Below are positions 1-9,372 of a stretch of 64,000 nucleotides of DNA, piece by piece. Positions within the stretch are counted from its first letter, which is position 1. The number at the start of each line of letters is the position of its first letter. The position numbers and the translations under genes were made by a program. The stretch covers positions 535,206-599,205 of the forward strand of contig CAJNDS010002083.1 in the NCBI GenBank assembly GCA_905221605.1. The letters are read 5' to 3'. This stretch comes from Symbiodinium natans (Eukaryota; Sar; Dinophyceae; Suessiales; Symbiodiniaceae). A model generated the notes under the pieces. That model was not told the origin of the DNA and did not search any database. It was given only the letters and a program-made list of their open reading frames with translations.

Positions 1-199
1 GACGCAATCGAGGGCCAGGGCCTGTCGGTTGAGGCCGGTCTCTTATCATGGAGCTGTCAGGCGCTCAAGTATCAGAAGTATCATGCGATCCATGTATAAA
101 CCAGCTGTGAAACCTGTACCCTGCTGTCGCGGTGCTTAGCTCAAATCCTACCAGTGTGGTCCTAAGGCCTGCCCTGAGGTGTTGGTGAGTCCTGAAGCC

Positions 200-1519
200 A
201 TGCAGAAGGATCCCTCCCGAGTCAATCTATTTTGGAAGCTTTCAGTGCCGGATTTGGGTCGCCTGGAAGATATCCAGCTGCCACCAGCGGCACAGTTGCT
301 ACCAAAGGTGGAAGAACCGCACGTCACTCTGCTGTTCTTCGGGGGTCGGGATGAGAAGAAGGCCGCCCAAAAGGCTTGCTTACCCTTAGAGCAATTTCAG
401 AACATGAACTCTATCTTGGCTGATCTGGAAGGGGAGAGTGTGTGCTTCAGCGCACATGCCATCTTCATACACCCACAGGTCGTGTTTGCCAGCGTCTCTT
501 TGCCAGACGATCTTCCTTGCGACGGAGATCATCCCAACATCAAGTTTCGCGTCTCCCCTTCAGCTGATGGGTCCATCGTTCGCTCGATTTTGCAGCAACT
601 TCAAAGGGTGCAGGAGAATGGGCTGGTGAGACGGATCGATCTGGACCCCCCGATCAGCTTGATGGGCACAGTTGAGATGGAGACTGGAGCACCTCGATCC
701 AATCAGATCCGGCAGACGCATGTTGCAGACGAGGACCAGGGTACCTGGGTATATGTCAAGAAGCATTCCCACATGAAGTGTGCCGTTGTTCACTTCCCCA
801 GCATGGAGATCCGCGATGCCGTCCTCGTCAGGGCCACTGCGTCGGCCTTTCGGGAGTTCCCGGGCATCTCCTTCGACATGAAGGCTCACCATGAGAAGAA
901 GGGCAGTGACCAAGTACCAGACGCCATCTTCGTTGCTTGGAAGACGGAAGAGTCGTCCGCTTCTTCCATCACTGCTCAGGACTTGAAAGGCTTCTTTGAC
1001 AGTCAAACTGCGCCCTTGATGAATTCAGCACCATACAGGGGAGCCCATGTCGCAGACAAGCTGCTTCGCAGCAAAAACGTCACGGGACCACAGAGTGGGA
1101 CGACCTCAAGTTCTGAGGAAGTCGTGGTGCTCAGGCTCACCCGCATGGCCAGGTCCCCTCAAGTCATCGAGCTCTTGCTGCACTCTCCCGCTCTCCAGGC
1201 TTGCCGTCGTCGGGTGTTGAATGCCGGGTATGACATCGAACCAGCCTGGGCCAATGGAGCCAAGATCTTTGTGCCGGGCATTCTGCCACACGAGCTGCAG
1301 CAGGCGAACCTGACGCTCCGTGATTGCCATGTGATCGTCTACCGCTGTGATGAGGACTCCATGCCCTGCCGGGACCGCCCCAAGCTTTCCTATGAGCAAG
1401 ACATGGGCAGACGAAGGCGGCCACGGACGGCCGACAGTGACGAAGTCGTCGAAGTTGTGTGCACTTTGCGCACAAATTCGAGCTTTGGCCCCAACTCGAA
1501 CTACCAGTATGGGTATTGA
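200..1519 (+). CDS. Hypothetical protein with 2H-phosphoesterase-like N-terminus
   Basis: This is an intact ORF of 439 aa from ATG 200. The frame is open back to a stop at 137-139, but 200 is the first in-frame ATG. Residues 38-49 read EEPHVTLLFFGG, which resembles the first HxT motif (H41-V-T43) of LigT/2H phosphoesterases and of the cyclic phosphodiesterase domain of eukaryotic tRNA ligases. At the place where a second HxT would be expected, residues 111-116 read HPNIKF, so the catalytic His/Thr pair is degenerate (N113-I-K115). The C-terminal half carries no motif I recognise and ends in a basic stretch (GRRRRPR) and a polar tail. Third-position composition and lack of introns suggest a real or recently active coding sequence. 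The 2H assignment is inference; the protein could also be an unrelated dinoflagellate-specific or retroelement-derived family. Confidence 0.5.
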   Translation: MQKDPSRVNLFWKLSVPDLGRLEDIQLPPAAQLLPKVEEPHVTLLFFGGRDEKKAAQKACLPLEQFQNMNSILADLEGESVCFSAHAIFIHPQVVFASVSLPDDLPCDGDHPNIKFRVSPSADGSIVRSILQQLQRVQENGLVRRIDLDPPISLMGTVEMETGAPRSNQIRQTHVADEDQGTWVYVKKHSHMKCAVVHFPSMEIRDAVLVRATASAFREFPGISFDMKAHHEKKGSDQVPDAIFVAWKTEESSASSITAQDLKGFFDSQTAPLMNSAPYRGAHVADKLLRSKNVTGPQSGTTSSSEEVVVLRLTRMARSPQVIELLLHSPALQACRRRVLNAGYDIEPAWANGAKIFVPGILPHELQQANLTLRDCHVIVYRCDEDSMPCRDRPKLSYEQDMGRRRRPRTADSDEVVEVVCTLRTNSSFGPNSNYQYGY

Positions 1520-1836
1520 GTCTTCAGCCGATTTTGTTTCATGGGCATCGCTTCATTTTCTAGATGCATTCAGAATCTGTGATTCCACAGATATTTCATA
1601 CTGTATAGCCTCTGGGTGCTGCAGCTTTCGTCGGTCTTTGGCCCACGACTGAACCACACCCTGACAAATGCCCTCCGCAGCCGAATCTTTCGTCAGTCTT
1701 TGGCCCACGACTGGTTCGTGCCCTTCAGACACAAGGAATCGGCAGAAAGGAGGTGCCTATACGGTCTCCGCCCTAAGCTTTGAAGGCCCATGTTGTGGCC
1801 AAGAGCCGGGCTTTCAACCCTAAAGCCGACATGAAC
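1520..1836. other. Gene-free spacer with a short tandem duplication
   Basis: No gene is seen here. A 27-bp motif beginning ctttcgtc and ending cccacgactg occurs at 1625-1651 and again at 1687-1713 with one mismatch, 62 bp apart. It may be part of the 3' untranslated region of the preceding gene. Confidence 0.4.
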
Positions 1837-1936
1837 GTTTCCCGAAGTAGGGGCACCCCATTTATACATATTTATACCCTAAATAGAATAGAATTCTGTG
1901 GGAGCCCCCAGAACGGATACCTCTATTTTCGGAAAC
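1837..1936. mobile_element. Short foldback (MITE-like) element, family F1, copy 1
   Basis: A ~100-bp segment starts with gtttcccgaagtagggg and ends with cctctattttcggaaac, which are imperfect inverted repeats of about 17 bp. A second copy with the same termini lies at 22719-22813, and both are followed by a long C-tract. There is no coding capacity. The element could be a MITE, an introner-like element or another foldback repeat; no clear target-site duplication was found. Confidence 0.5.
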
Positions 1937-1960
1937 CCCCCCCCCCCGAAATTCCCCACC

Positions 1961-2024
1961 AAACCCTAAACCCTGAGCCCTCCGAAATCCTAAACCCTAA
2001 AACCCTAAACCCTAAAACCCTCTG
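1961..2024. repeat. Telomere-like CCCTAAA tract, degenerate
   Basis: There are about six copies of CCCTAAA and CCCTAAAA variants on the plus strand, between a C-tract and another C-tract. The motif is the plant/alveolate telomere repeat. The short, degenerate form points to an interstitial relic rather than a chromosome end. Confidence 0.6.
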
Positions 2025-2050
2025 ATGCCCCCCCCCCCCCGTGTGCAGCT

Positions 2051-2156
2051 TAAATAGGGTCTATTTGGAAGCTGAGACTCGTGTTTTGAAGAGGAAATCA
2101 GGCCCCAAAACGTATACTTATTTACAAGAGACAACTTCCAAATAGACCCTATTTTA
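2051..2156. mobile_element. Short foldback (MITE-like) element, family F2
   Basis: The termini taaatagggtctatttggaag (2051-2071) and the reverse complement at 2135-2156 form an almost perfect ~21-bp terminal inverted repeat around a ~63-bp core. A lone copy of one end, with adjacent sequence, is found at 13796-13831, so the unit is dispersed. It has no coding potential. Confidence 0.55.
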
Positions 2157-2179
2157 GGTTCTGTAGGGTTGCCAAGACA

Positions 2180-2780
2180 GAATTTAATTCAATTAATTCA
2201 ATTAATTCATTTATTTACACTTGGGGAGGTTGAATTAATTGAATTAATTGAATAAATTCAATTAATTCACCCTCCCTTTTGGAATTAATTGAATTAAATG
2301 AATTAATGGAATTAATTGAATTAATGGAATTAATTGAATTAATTGAATTAATTCAATTAATTCCAAATGAGGGGTGAATTAGTTGAATTAATTCAATTAA
2401 TTCAGTTAATTCAATTAATTCAATTAATTCAATTAATTCAATTAATTCAATTAATTCAATTAATTCAATTAATTCAATTAATTCCAAATGGGGGGGTGGG
2501 GGGCTCGGGGCTGGGGGCGGGGGGGGCGGGGGGGCACCATTTGGAAATAATTGAATTAATTGAATTAATTCACCCCCCCCCCTTTTGGAATTAATTGAAT
2601 TAAATGAATTGATGGAATTAATTGAATTAATGGAATTAATTGAATTAATTCAATTAATTCAATTAATTCCAAATGGGGGGTGAATTAATTGAATTAATTC
2701 AATTAATTCAATTAATTCAATTAATTCAATTAATTCAATTAATTCAATTAATTCAGTTAATTCAATTAATTCCAAATGGG
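2180..2780. repeat. AT-rich 9-bp satellite, both orientations
   Basis: This is an array of the 9-mer TTAATTCAA and its complement TTGAATTAA. Blocks of one orientation are followed by blocks of the other, so the array is a chain of potential hairpins. Short G-rich spacers with aaatgggg motifs separate cassettes. Small ORFs within it encode only low-complexity (IQL/IEL)n peptides and are not genes. Confidence 0.9.
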
Positions 2781-2792
2781 GGGGGGCACCAT

Positions 2793-3048
2793 TCCGGGCT
2801 CGTAAATTAGTATTGCGGGGAGGCCCGGGCTCGTGATTTAGTATTGGGGGGAGGCCCGGCCTCGTAATTTGGAGGCCGGGCTCGTGATTTAGCCCGGGCT
2901 CGTGATTTAGTATTGGGGGGAGGCCCGGGCTCGTGATTTAGTATTGCGGGAAGGCCCGGGCTCGTAATTTAGTATTGGGGGGAGGCCCGGGCTCGTGATT
3001 TAGTATTGGGGGGAGGCCCGGGCTCGTGGTTTAGTATTGGGGGGAGGA
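2793..3048 (+). repeat. GC-rich ~31-bp satellite, left arm of a large inverted repeat
   Basis: Tandem units contain cccgggctcgtgattta followed by gtattgggggga. One irregular unit (2851-2912), with ggcctcgtaatttggaggcc, is mirrored exactly in reverse complement at about 5366-5445. This segment is therefore the left arm of a genuine large inverted repeat, not just the same satellite in random orientation. Confidence 0.85.
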
Positions 3049-3061
3049 GGATTCCCCAGCC

Positions 3062-3660
3062 CCCACCCCCCATTTGGAAATAAATGAATTAATTGAATTA
3101 ATTGAAATAATTGAATCAATTCAATTAATTCAATTAATTCATTTATTTCCACAGGGGAGGTGGAATTAATTGAATTAATTGAATTAATTGAATTAATTGA
3201 ATTAATTGAATTAATTGAATTAATTGAACCCCCCCTTTGGAAATAAATGAATTAATTGAATTAATTGAATTAATTGAATTAATTCAATTAATTCCATTAA
3301 TTCATTTAATTCAATTAATTCAATTAATTCCACCTCCCCTTTGGAAATAAATGAATTAATTGAATTAATTGAATTAGTTGAATTATTTCGATTAATTCAA
3401 TTAATTCAATTAATTCATTTATTTCCAAATGGGGGGGATTCCCCAGCCCCCACCCCTCCCCCCCCTTTGGAAATAAATGAATTAATTGAATTAATTGAAT
3501 TAATTAAATTAATTCAATTAATTCAATTAATTCAATTAATTCATTTATTTCCAAAGGGGGGGTGGAATTAATTGAATTAATTTAATTAATTGAATTAATT
3601 CAATTAATTCAATTAATTCAATTAATTCATTTATTTCCAAATGGGGGGGATTCCCCAGAC
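3062..3660. repeat. AT-rich foldback cassettes (9-bp satellite)
   Basis: Repeated cassettes begin with catttggaaataaatg or ctttggaaataaatg, run through TTGAATTAA repeats, switch to TTAATTCAA repeats, and end with the complement catttatttccaaatg. Each cassette of roughly 80-150 bp is itself a palindrome with conserved caps. No coding potential. Confidence 0.85.
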
Positions 3661-3672
3661 CCCACCCCCCCA

Positions 3673-4371
3673 GCTCGATTTGGCCAAATTTTGCCCGGAG
3701 GCTGCCCGGCAAAATTTGGCCAAATCGAGCCGCGCCTTTCTGGAGGCCCGAAATTATTTAAACTATCGCGGCTCGATTTGGCCAAATTTTGCCGGGCAGC
3801 CTCCGGGCAAAATTTGGCCAAATCGAGCCACGCATTTCTCATCGCATACGAAGGGCAGCCCGATTTGGCCAAATTTTGCCCGGAAGCTGCCCGGCAAAAT
3901 TTGGCCAAATCGAGCCGCGATAGTTTAAAAATTTCGGGCCTTCAGAAAGGCGCGGCTCGATTTGGCCAAATTTTGCCCGGAGGCTGCCCGGCAAAATTTG
4001 GCCAAATCGAGCCGCGCATTTCTCATCGCGTTCGACGAGCAGCCCGATTTGGCCAAATTTTGCCCGCAGACTGCCCGGCAAAATCTGGCCAAATCGAGCC
4101 GCGCCTTTCTGGAGGCCCGAAATTATTTAAACTATCGCGGCTCGGTTTGGCCAAATTTTGCCGGGAAGTCTGCGGGCAAAATTTGGCCAAATCGGGCTGC
4201 TCGTCGTACGCGCTGAGAAATGCGCGGCTCGATTTGGCCAAATTTTGCCGGGCAGCCTCCGGGCAAAATTTGGCCAAATCGAGCCGCGCATTTCTCATGG
4301 CATACGAAGAGCAGCCCGATTTGGCCAAATTTTGCCCGCAGGCTGCCCGGCAAAATTTGGCCAAATCGAGC
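3673..4371. repeat. Array of eight ~57-bp hairpin (palindromic) units
   Basis: Each unit has arms beginning ctcgatttggccaaattttg and its reverse complement around a short GC loop (cggaggctgcc or its complement). Units lie at about 3673, 3773, 3857, 3955, 4044, 4138, 4227 and 4314. The two spacer types (a gcgcctttctgg...actatcgc spacer and a gcatttctca...gcag spacer) also occur in both orientations, so hairpins are nested at a second level. ORFs crossing this array on both strands encode repetitive LAKFC/QNLAKS peptides that come from the repeat and are not counted as genes. Confidence 0.85.
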
Positions 4372-4385
4372 CGCGATAGTTTAAA

Positions 4386-5222
4386 TAATTTCGTTCAATT
4401 AGTTCATTCATTTCCAAATGGGGGGGATTCCCCAGCCCCCACCCCCCCCCTTTGGAAATAAATGAATTAATTGAATTAATTGAATTAATTGAATTAATTG
4501 AATTAATTGAATTAATTGAATTAATTCAATTAATTCAATTAATTCATTTATTTCCAAAGGGGGGGGGGTGGAATTAATTGAATTATTGAATTAATTGAAT
4601 TAATTGAATTAATTGAATTGATTCAATTAATTCAATTAATTCAATTAATTCAATTAATTCAATTAATTCAATTAATTCAATTAATTCAATTAATTCAATT
4701 AATTCAATTAATTCAATTAATTCAATTAATTCAATTATTTCCAAATGGGGGGATTCCCCAGCCCCCACCCCTCCCCCCCCTTTGGAAATAAATGAATTAA
4801 GTGAATTAATTGAATTAATTGAAATAATTGAATTAATTCAACTAATTCAATTAATTCCACCTCCCCTTTGGAAATAAATGAATTAATTGAATTAATTGAA
4901 ATTCAATTCATTCAATTCATTCAATTAATTCAATTAATTCAATTAATTCAATTAATTCAATTAATTCAATTAATTCAATTAATTCATTTATTTCCAAAGG
5001 GGGGGGTGGGGGCTGGGGAATCCCCCCCATTTGGAAATAAATGAATTACTTGAATTAATTGAAATAATTGAATTAATTCAATTAATTCAATTAATTCAAT
5101 TAATTCAATTAATTCAATTAATTCCACCTCCCCTTTGGAAATAAATCTTGAATTAATTGAATTAATTCAATTATTTCAATTAATTCAATTAATTCATTTA
5201 TTTCCAAATGGGGGGTGGGGGC
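4386..5222. repeat. AT-rich foldback cassettes (9-bp satellite), right block
   Basis: The TTAATTCAA/TTGAATTAA cassettes and ttggaaataaatg caps match those at 3062-3660. The block includes a long single-orientation run of about 12 units near 4621-4735. It is the right-hand counterpart of the left block in the large inverted repeat. Confidence 0.85.
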
Positions 5223-5235
5223 TGGGGCATCCTCC

Positions 5236-5588
5236 TCCCCCCAATACTAAACCACGAGCCCGGGCCTCCCCCCAATACTAAATCACGAGCCCGGGCCTCC
5301 CCCCAATACTAAATTACGAGCCCGGGCCTTCCCGCAATACTAAATCACGAGCCCGGGCCTCCCCCCAATACTAAATCACGAGCCCGGGCTAAATCACGAG
5401 CCCGGGCCTCCAAATTACGAGGCCGGGCCTCCCCCCAATACTAAATCACGAGCCCGGGCCTCCCCCCAATACTAAATCACGAGCCCGGGCCTCCCGCAAT
5501 ACTAAATCACGAGCCCGGGCCTCCCCCCCTTTTGCGAGCCCGGGCCTCCTCCCAATACTAAATCACGAGCCCTCCTCCCCCCAATACT
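5236..5588 (-). repeat. GC-rich ~31-bp satellite, right arm of the large inverted repeat
   Basis: Tandem units read cccccaatactaaatcacg followed by agcccgggcctc, the reverse complement of the satellite at 2793-3048 and in the same order of unit variants. Pairing positions (2912 with 5366) place the symmetry centre near 4139. Confidence 0.85.
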
Positions 5589-6317
5589 AGGGCACAGTTT
5601 TTGCTCCAAAAAGTGACGTCGCAAGCCCTGGTCCCTAAGATTTTGAGCTCATTTCTTGCCCCAAAGAGTAACATCGCAAGCCCTGGTCCCTAAGATTTCG
5701 GGCTCATTTCTTGCCCCAAAGAGTAACATCGCAAGCCCTGGTCCCTATTATTTGGGGCCCAGTTTTTGCTCCAAAGAGTCAAATCGCAAGCCCTGGTCCC
5801 TAAGATTTTGGACTCAGTTTTTTGCTCCAAAGCAAGCTGGTCCTTAAGATTTTGGGCTCATTTCTTGCTCCGAAGAGTCAAATCGCAAGCCCTGGTCCCG
5901 AAGATTTCGGGTTCAATTTTTGCTCCACAGAGTCAAACCGCAAGCCCTGGTCCCTAAGATTTGGGGCACACTTTTTGCTCCAAAGGGTCAAACCGCAAGC
6001 CCTGCTCCCTAAGATTTTGGGCTCATTTCTTGCCCAAAAGAGTGACATCGCAAGCCCTGGTCCCTAAGATCTTGGGCCCAGTTGCTCCAAAGAGTCAAAT
6101 CGCAAGCCCTGGTCCGTAAGATTTTGGGCCCAGTTTTTGCTCCAAAGGGTCAAATCGCAAGCCCTGGTCCCTAAGATTTTGGGTTCAATCTTTGCTCCAA
6201 AGAGTAACATCGCAAGCCCTGGCCCCTAAGATTTTGGGCCCAGTTTTTGCTCCGAAGAGTCAAATCGCAAGCCCTGGTCCCTAAGATTTTGGGTTCAATT
6301 TTTGCTCCAAAGAGTGA

Positions 6318-7010
6318 CCACAGTCGGCCCTGTTCCCTGTCTTGGGGGGGTTTAGGGTCCCCCAGACCCATACGCCCCTTTAGAAACAAAGAGGGCAACC
6401 CTTTTCCTGGGTTTTGGAGTACTGTACTTTAATACTTTTTTTGGGTCTGAGTTCCTATTATAGCTACTTATACCTAAAAGGTATATACTTTTTTTCCAGG
6501 GTCTACTCCAAAGGTAGGTTTCTCATTCCTAGGCTACTCTTGTGCTTGGTAGCCCAGTGGCACCCTTTACCCTTTTTTTGGTTATGGGTTCCCTTATAAA
6601 ATAACCAACCCAGAAAAGGGGTGCCCTTACTATAATATGGTTGCAGGGCTACCAAGTGTGCGACTTCAACCGAAGCCCCAAGTGCCTGCTTCCACTGGCA
6701 TCCAAAGCTCGAAAGTTGCGAATTATAGAACTCCATTTCATAACCCCCCCGTATTCTACCAATTGCTTAGGAGCCCCCTCAAAGTAGCGAAAATCTTCTG
6801 CCTTATGAGGGCAATCTAGCGATTAGTATCTTTCGATGATTTTTGGGGAGGGGCTCTTAGGCAAATAGCAGTACTTGAGCGTCAGAATACAAAAAACCCT
6901 GGGCATAATTGCCCATTTCTTCCCGAGCTTCCGGTATCCCCCTTGCGCCCTTGCGCCCGAATTTCAAGCACCTTGTGTACCCCTCGACTCTAAACCCTAA
7001 ACCCGATGTA
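6318..7010. repeat. Non-satellite interlude within the higher-order repeat, copy 1
   Basis: About 690 bp of non-satellite DNA is embedded in the 55-bp array and duplicated at 8683-9372, offset about 2365 bp, with only a few differences. It includes an imperfect palindrome 6545-6656 with arms cttggtagccc/gggctaccaag around a TATAAAATAACC core, possibly a foldback element. Small ORFs (e.g. 6414-6599) are identical in both copies but have no recognisable product. Confidence 0.75.
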
Positions 7011-8682
7011 CTATCGCAAGCTCTGGTCCCTAAGATTGGGGGCCCAGTTTTTGCTCCAAAGAAGTGACATCGCAAGTCCTGGTCCCTAAGAATTTTGGTT
7101 CAATTTTTGCTCCAACAGGATGACAATCGCACGCCCTGGTCCTAAGATTTGGGGCCCATTTTTGCTCCAAAAGTAACATTCGCAAGCCCGGGGGTCCCTA
7201 AGATTTTGGGCCCAGTTTTTGCTTCCAAAGAGTCAATCGCAAATCCCTTGTCCCTAAGATTTTGGGCCCAGTTTTTGGTTCAAAGAGTCAAATCGCAAGC
7301 CCTGGTCCCTAAGATTTTGGGGTCAATTTTTGCTCCAAAGAGTCAAATCGCAAGCCCTGGTCCCTAAGATTTGGGGCCCAGTTTTTGCTCCAAAGAGTCA
7401 AATCGCAAGCCCTGGTCCCTAAGATTTTGGGTTCATTTTTTGCTCCAAAGAGTGACATCGCAAGCCCTGGTCCCTAAGATTTGGGGCCCAGTTTTTGCTC
7501 CAAAGAGTGACATCGCAAGGCCTGGTCCCTAAGATTTTGGGTTCAATTTTTGCTCCAAAGAGTGACATCGCAAGCCCTGGTCCTTAAGATTTTGGGTTCG
7601 TTTTTTGCTCCAAAGCGTGACATCGCAAGCCCTGGTCCCTAAGATTTGGGGCCCAGTTTTTGCTCCAAAGAGTCAAATCGCTGGGTTCATTTTTTGCTCC
7701 AAAGAGTGACATCGCAAGCCCTGGTCCCTACAAATGCTTGGCCCCGTTTTTTTGCCTCCAAAGAGGCAATCGCAAGAGCCCTTGTGTCCTAAGATTTTTG
7801 TGTTCATTTTGCTCCAAAGAGTCCAATTCGCAGCCCTGGTCCCAAGATTTTGGGTTCAATTTTTGCTCCAGATGGACAGCGCAACCTGTTCCCTAAGAGT
7901 TGGCCCAGTGTTTCTCCGAGAGTCAATCGCAACCCTGGTCCCTAAGATTTGGTTCAAATTTTTGCTCCAAAGAGTCAAATCGCAAGCCCTGGTCCCTAAG
8001 ACTTTGGGTTCAATTTTGCTCCAAAGAGTGACATCGCAAGCCCTGGTCCCTAAGATTTTGGGCTCATTTCTTGCCCCAAAGAGTAACATCGCAAGCCCTG
8101 GTCCCTATTATTTGGGGCCCAGTTTTTGCTCCAAAGAGTCAAATCGCAAGCCCTGGTCCCTAAGATTTTGGACTCAGTTTTTTGCTCCAAAGCAAGCCCT
8201 GGTCCTTAAGATTTTGGGCTCATTTGTTGCTCCGAAGAGTCAAATCGCAAGCCCTGGTCCCGAAGATTTCGGGTTCAATTTTTGCTCCACAGAGTCAAAC
8301 CGCAAGCCCTGGTCCCTAAGATTTGGGGCACAGTTTTTGCTCCAAAGGGTCAAATCGCAAGCCCTGCTCCCTAAGATTTTGGGCTCATTTCTTGCCCAAA
8401 AGAGTGACATCGCAAGCCCTGGTCCCTAAGATTTTGGGTTCAATTTTTGCTCCAAAGAGTCAAACCGCAAGCCCTGGTCCCTAAGATTTTGGGCCCAGTT
8501 TTTGCTCCAAAGAGTCAAATCGCAAGCCCTGGTCCCTAAGATTTTGGGTTCAATCTTTGCTCCAAAGAGTAACATCGCAAGCCCTGGTCCCTAAGATTTG
8601 GGGCCCAGTTTTTGCTCCGAAGAGTCAAATCGCAAGCCCTGGTCCCGAAGATTTTGGGTTCAATTTTTGCTCCAAAGAGTGA

Positions 8683-9372
8683 CCACAGTCGGCCCTGTTC
8701 CCTGTCTTGGGGGGGTTTAGGGTCCCCCAGACCCATACGCCCCTTTAGAAACAAAGAGGGCAACCCTTTTCCTGGGTTTTGGAGTACTGTACTTTAATAC
8801 TTTTTTTGGGTCTGAGTTCCTATTATAGCTACTTATACCTAAAAGGTATATACTTTTTTTCCAGGGTCTACTCCAAAGGTAGGTTTCTCATTCCTAGGCT
8901 ACTCTTGTGCTTGGTAGCCCAGTGGCACCCTTTACCCTTTTTTTGGTTATGGGTTCCCTTATAAAATAACCAACCCAGAAAAGGGGTGCCCTTACTATAA
9001 TATGGTTGCAGGGCTACCAAGTGTGCGACTTCAACCGAAGCCCCAAGTGCCTGCTTCCACTGGCATCCAAAGCTCGAAAGTTGCGAATTATAGAACTCCA
9101 TTTCATAACCCCCCGTATTCTACCAATTGCTTAGGAGCCCCCTCAAAGTAGCGAAAATCTTCTGCCTTATGAGGGCAATCTAGCGATTAGTATCTTTCGA
9201 TGATTTTTGGGGAGGGGCTCTTAGGCAAATAGCAGTACTTGAGCGTCAGAATACAAAAAACCCTGGGCATAATTGCCCATTTCTTCCCGAGCTTCCGGGA
9301 TCCCCCTTGCGCCCTTGCGCCCGAATTTCAAGCACCTTGTGTACCCCTCGACTCTAAACCCTAAACCCGATG
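8683..9372. repeat. Non-satellite interlude within the higher-order repeat, copy 2
   Basis: This is a near-identical copy of 6318-7010, differing by a few homopolymer-length and single-base changes (for example the C-run near 9110). The corresponding palindrome is at about 8910-9021. Confidence 0.75.

Noticed and set aside
3691-4461. A 256-aa ORF with repeated LAKFC / QNLAKSS segments
   Set aside because: It is produced by the hairpin array; similar ORFs exist on the opposite strand because the units are palindromic.
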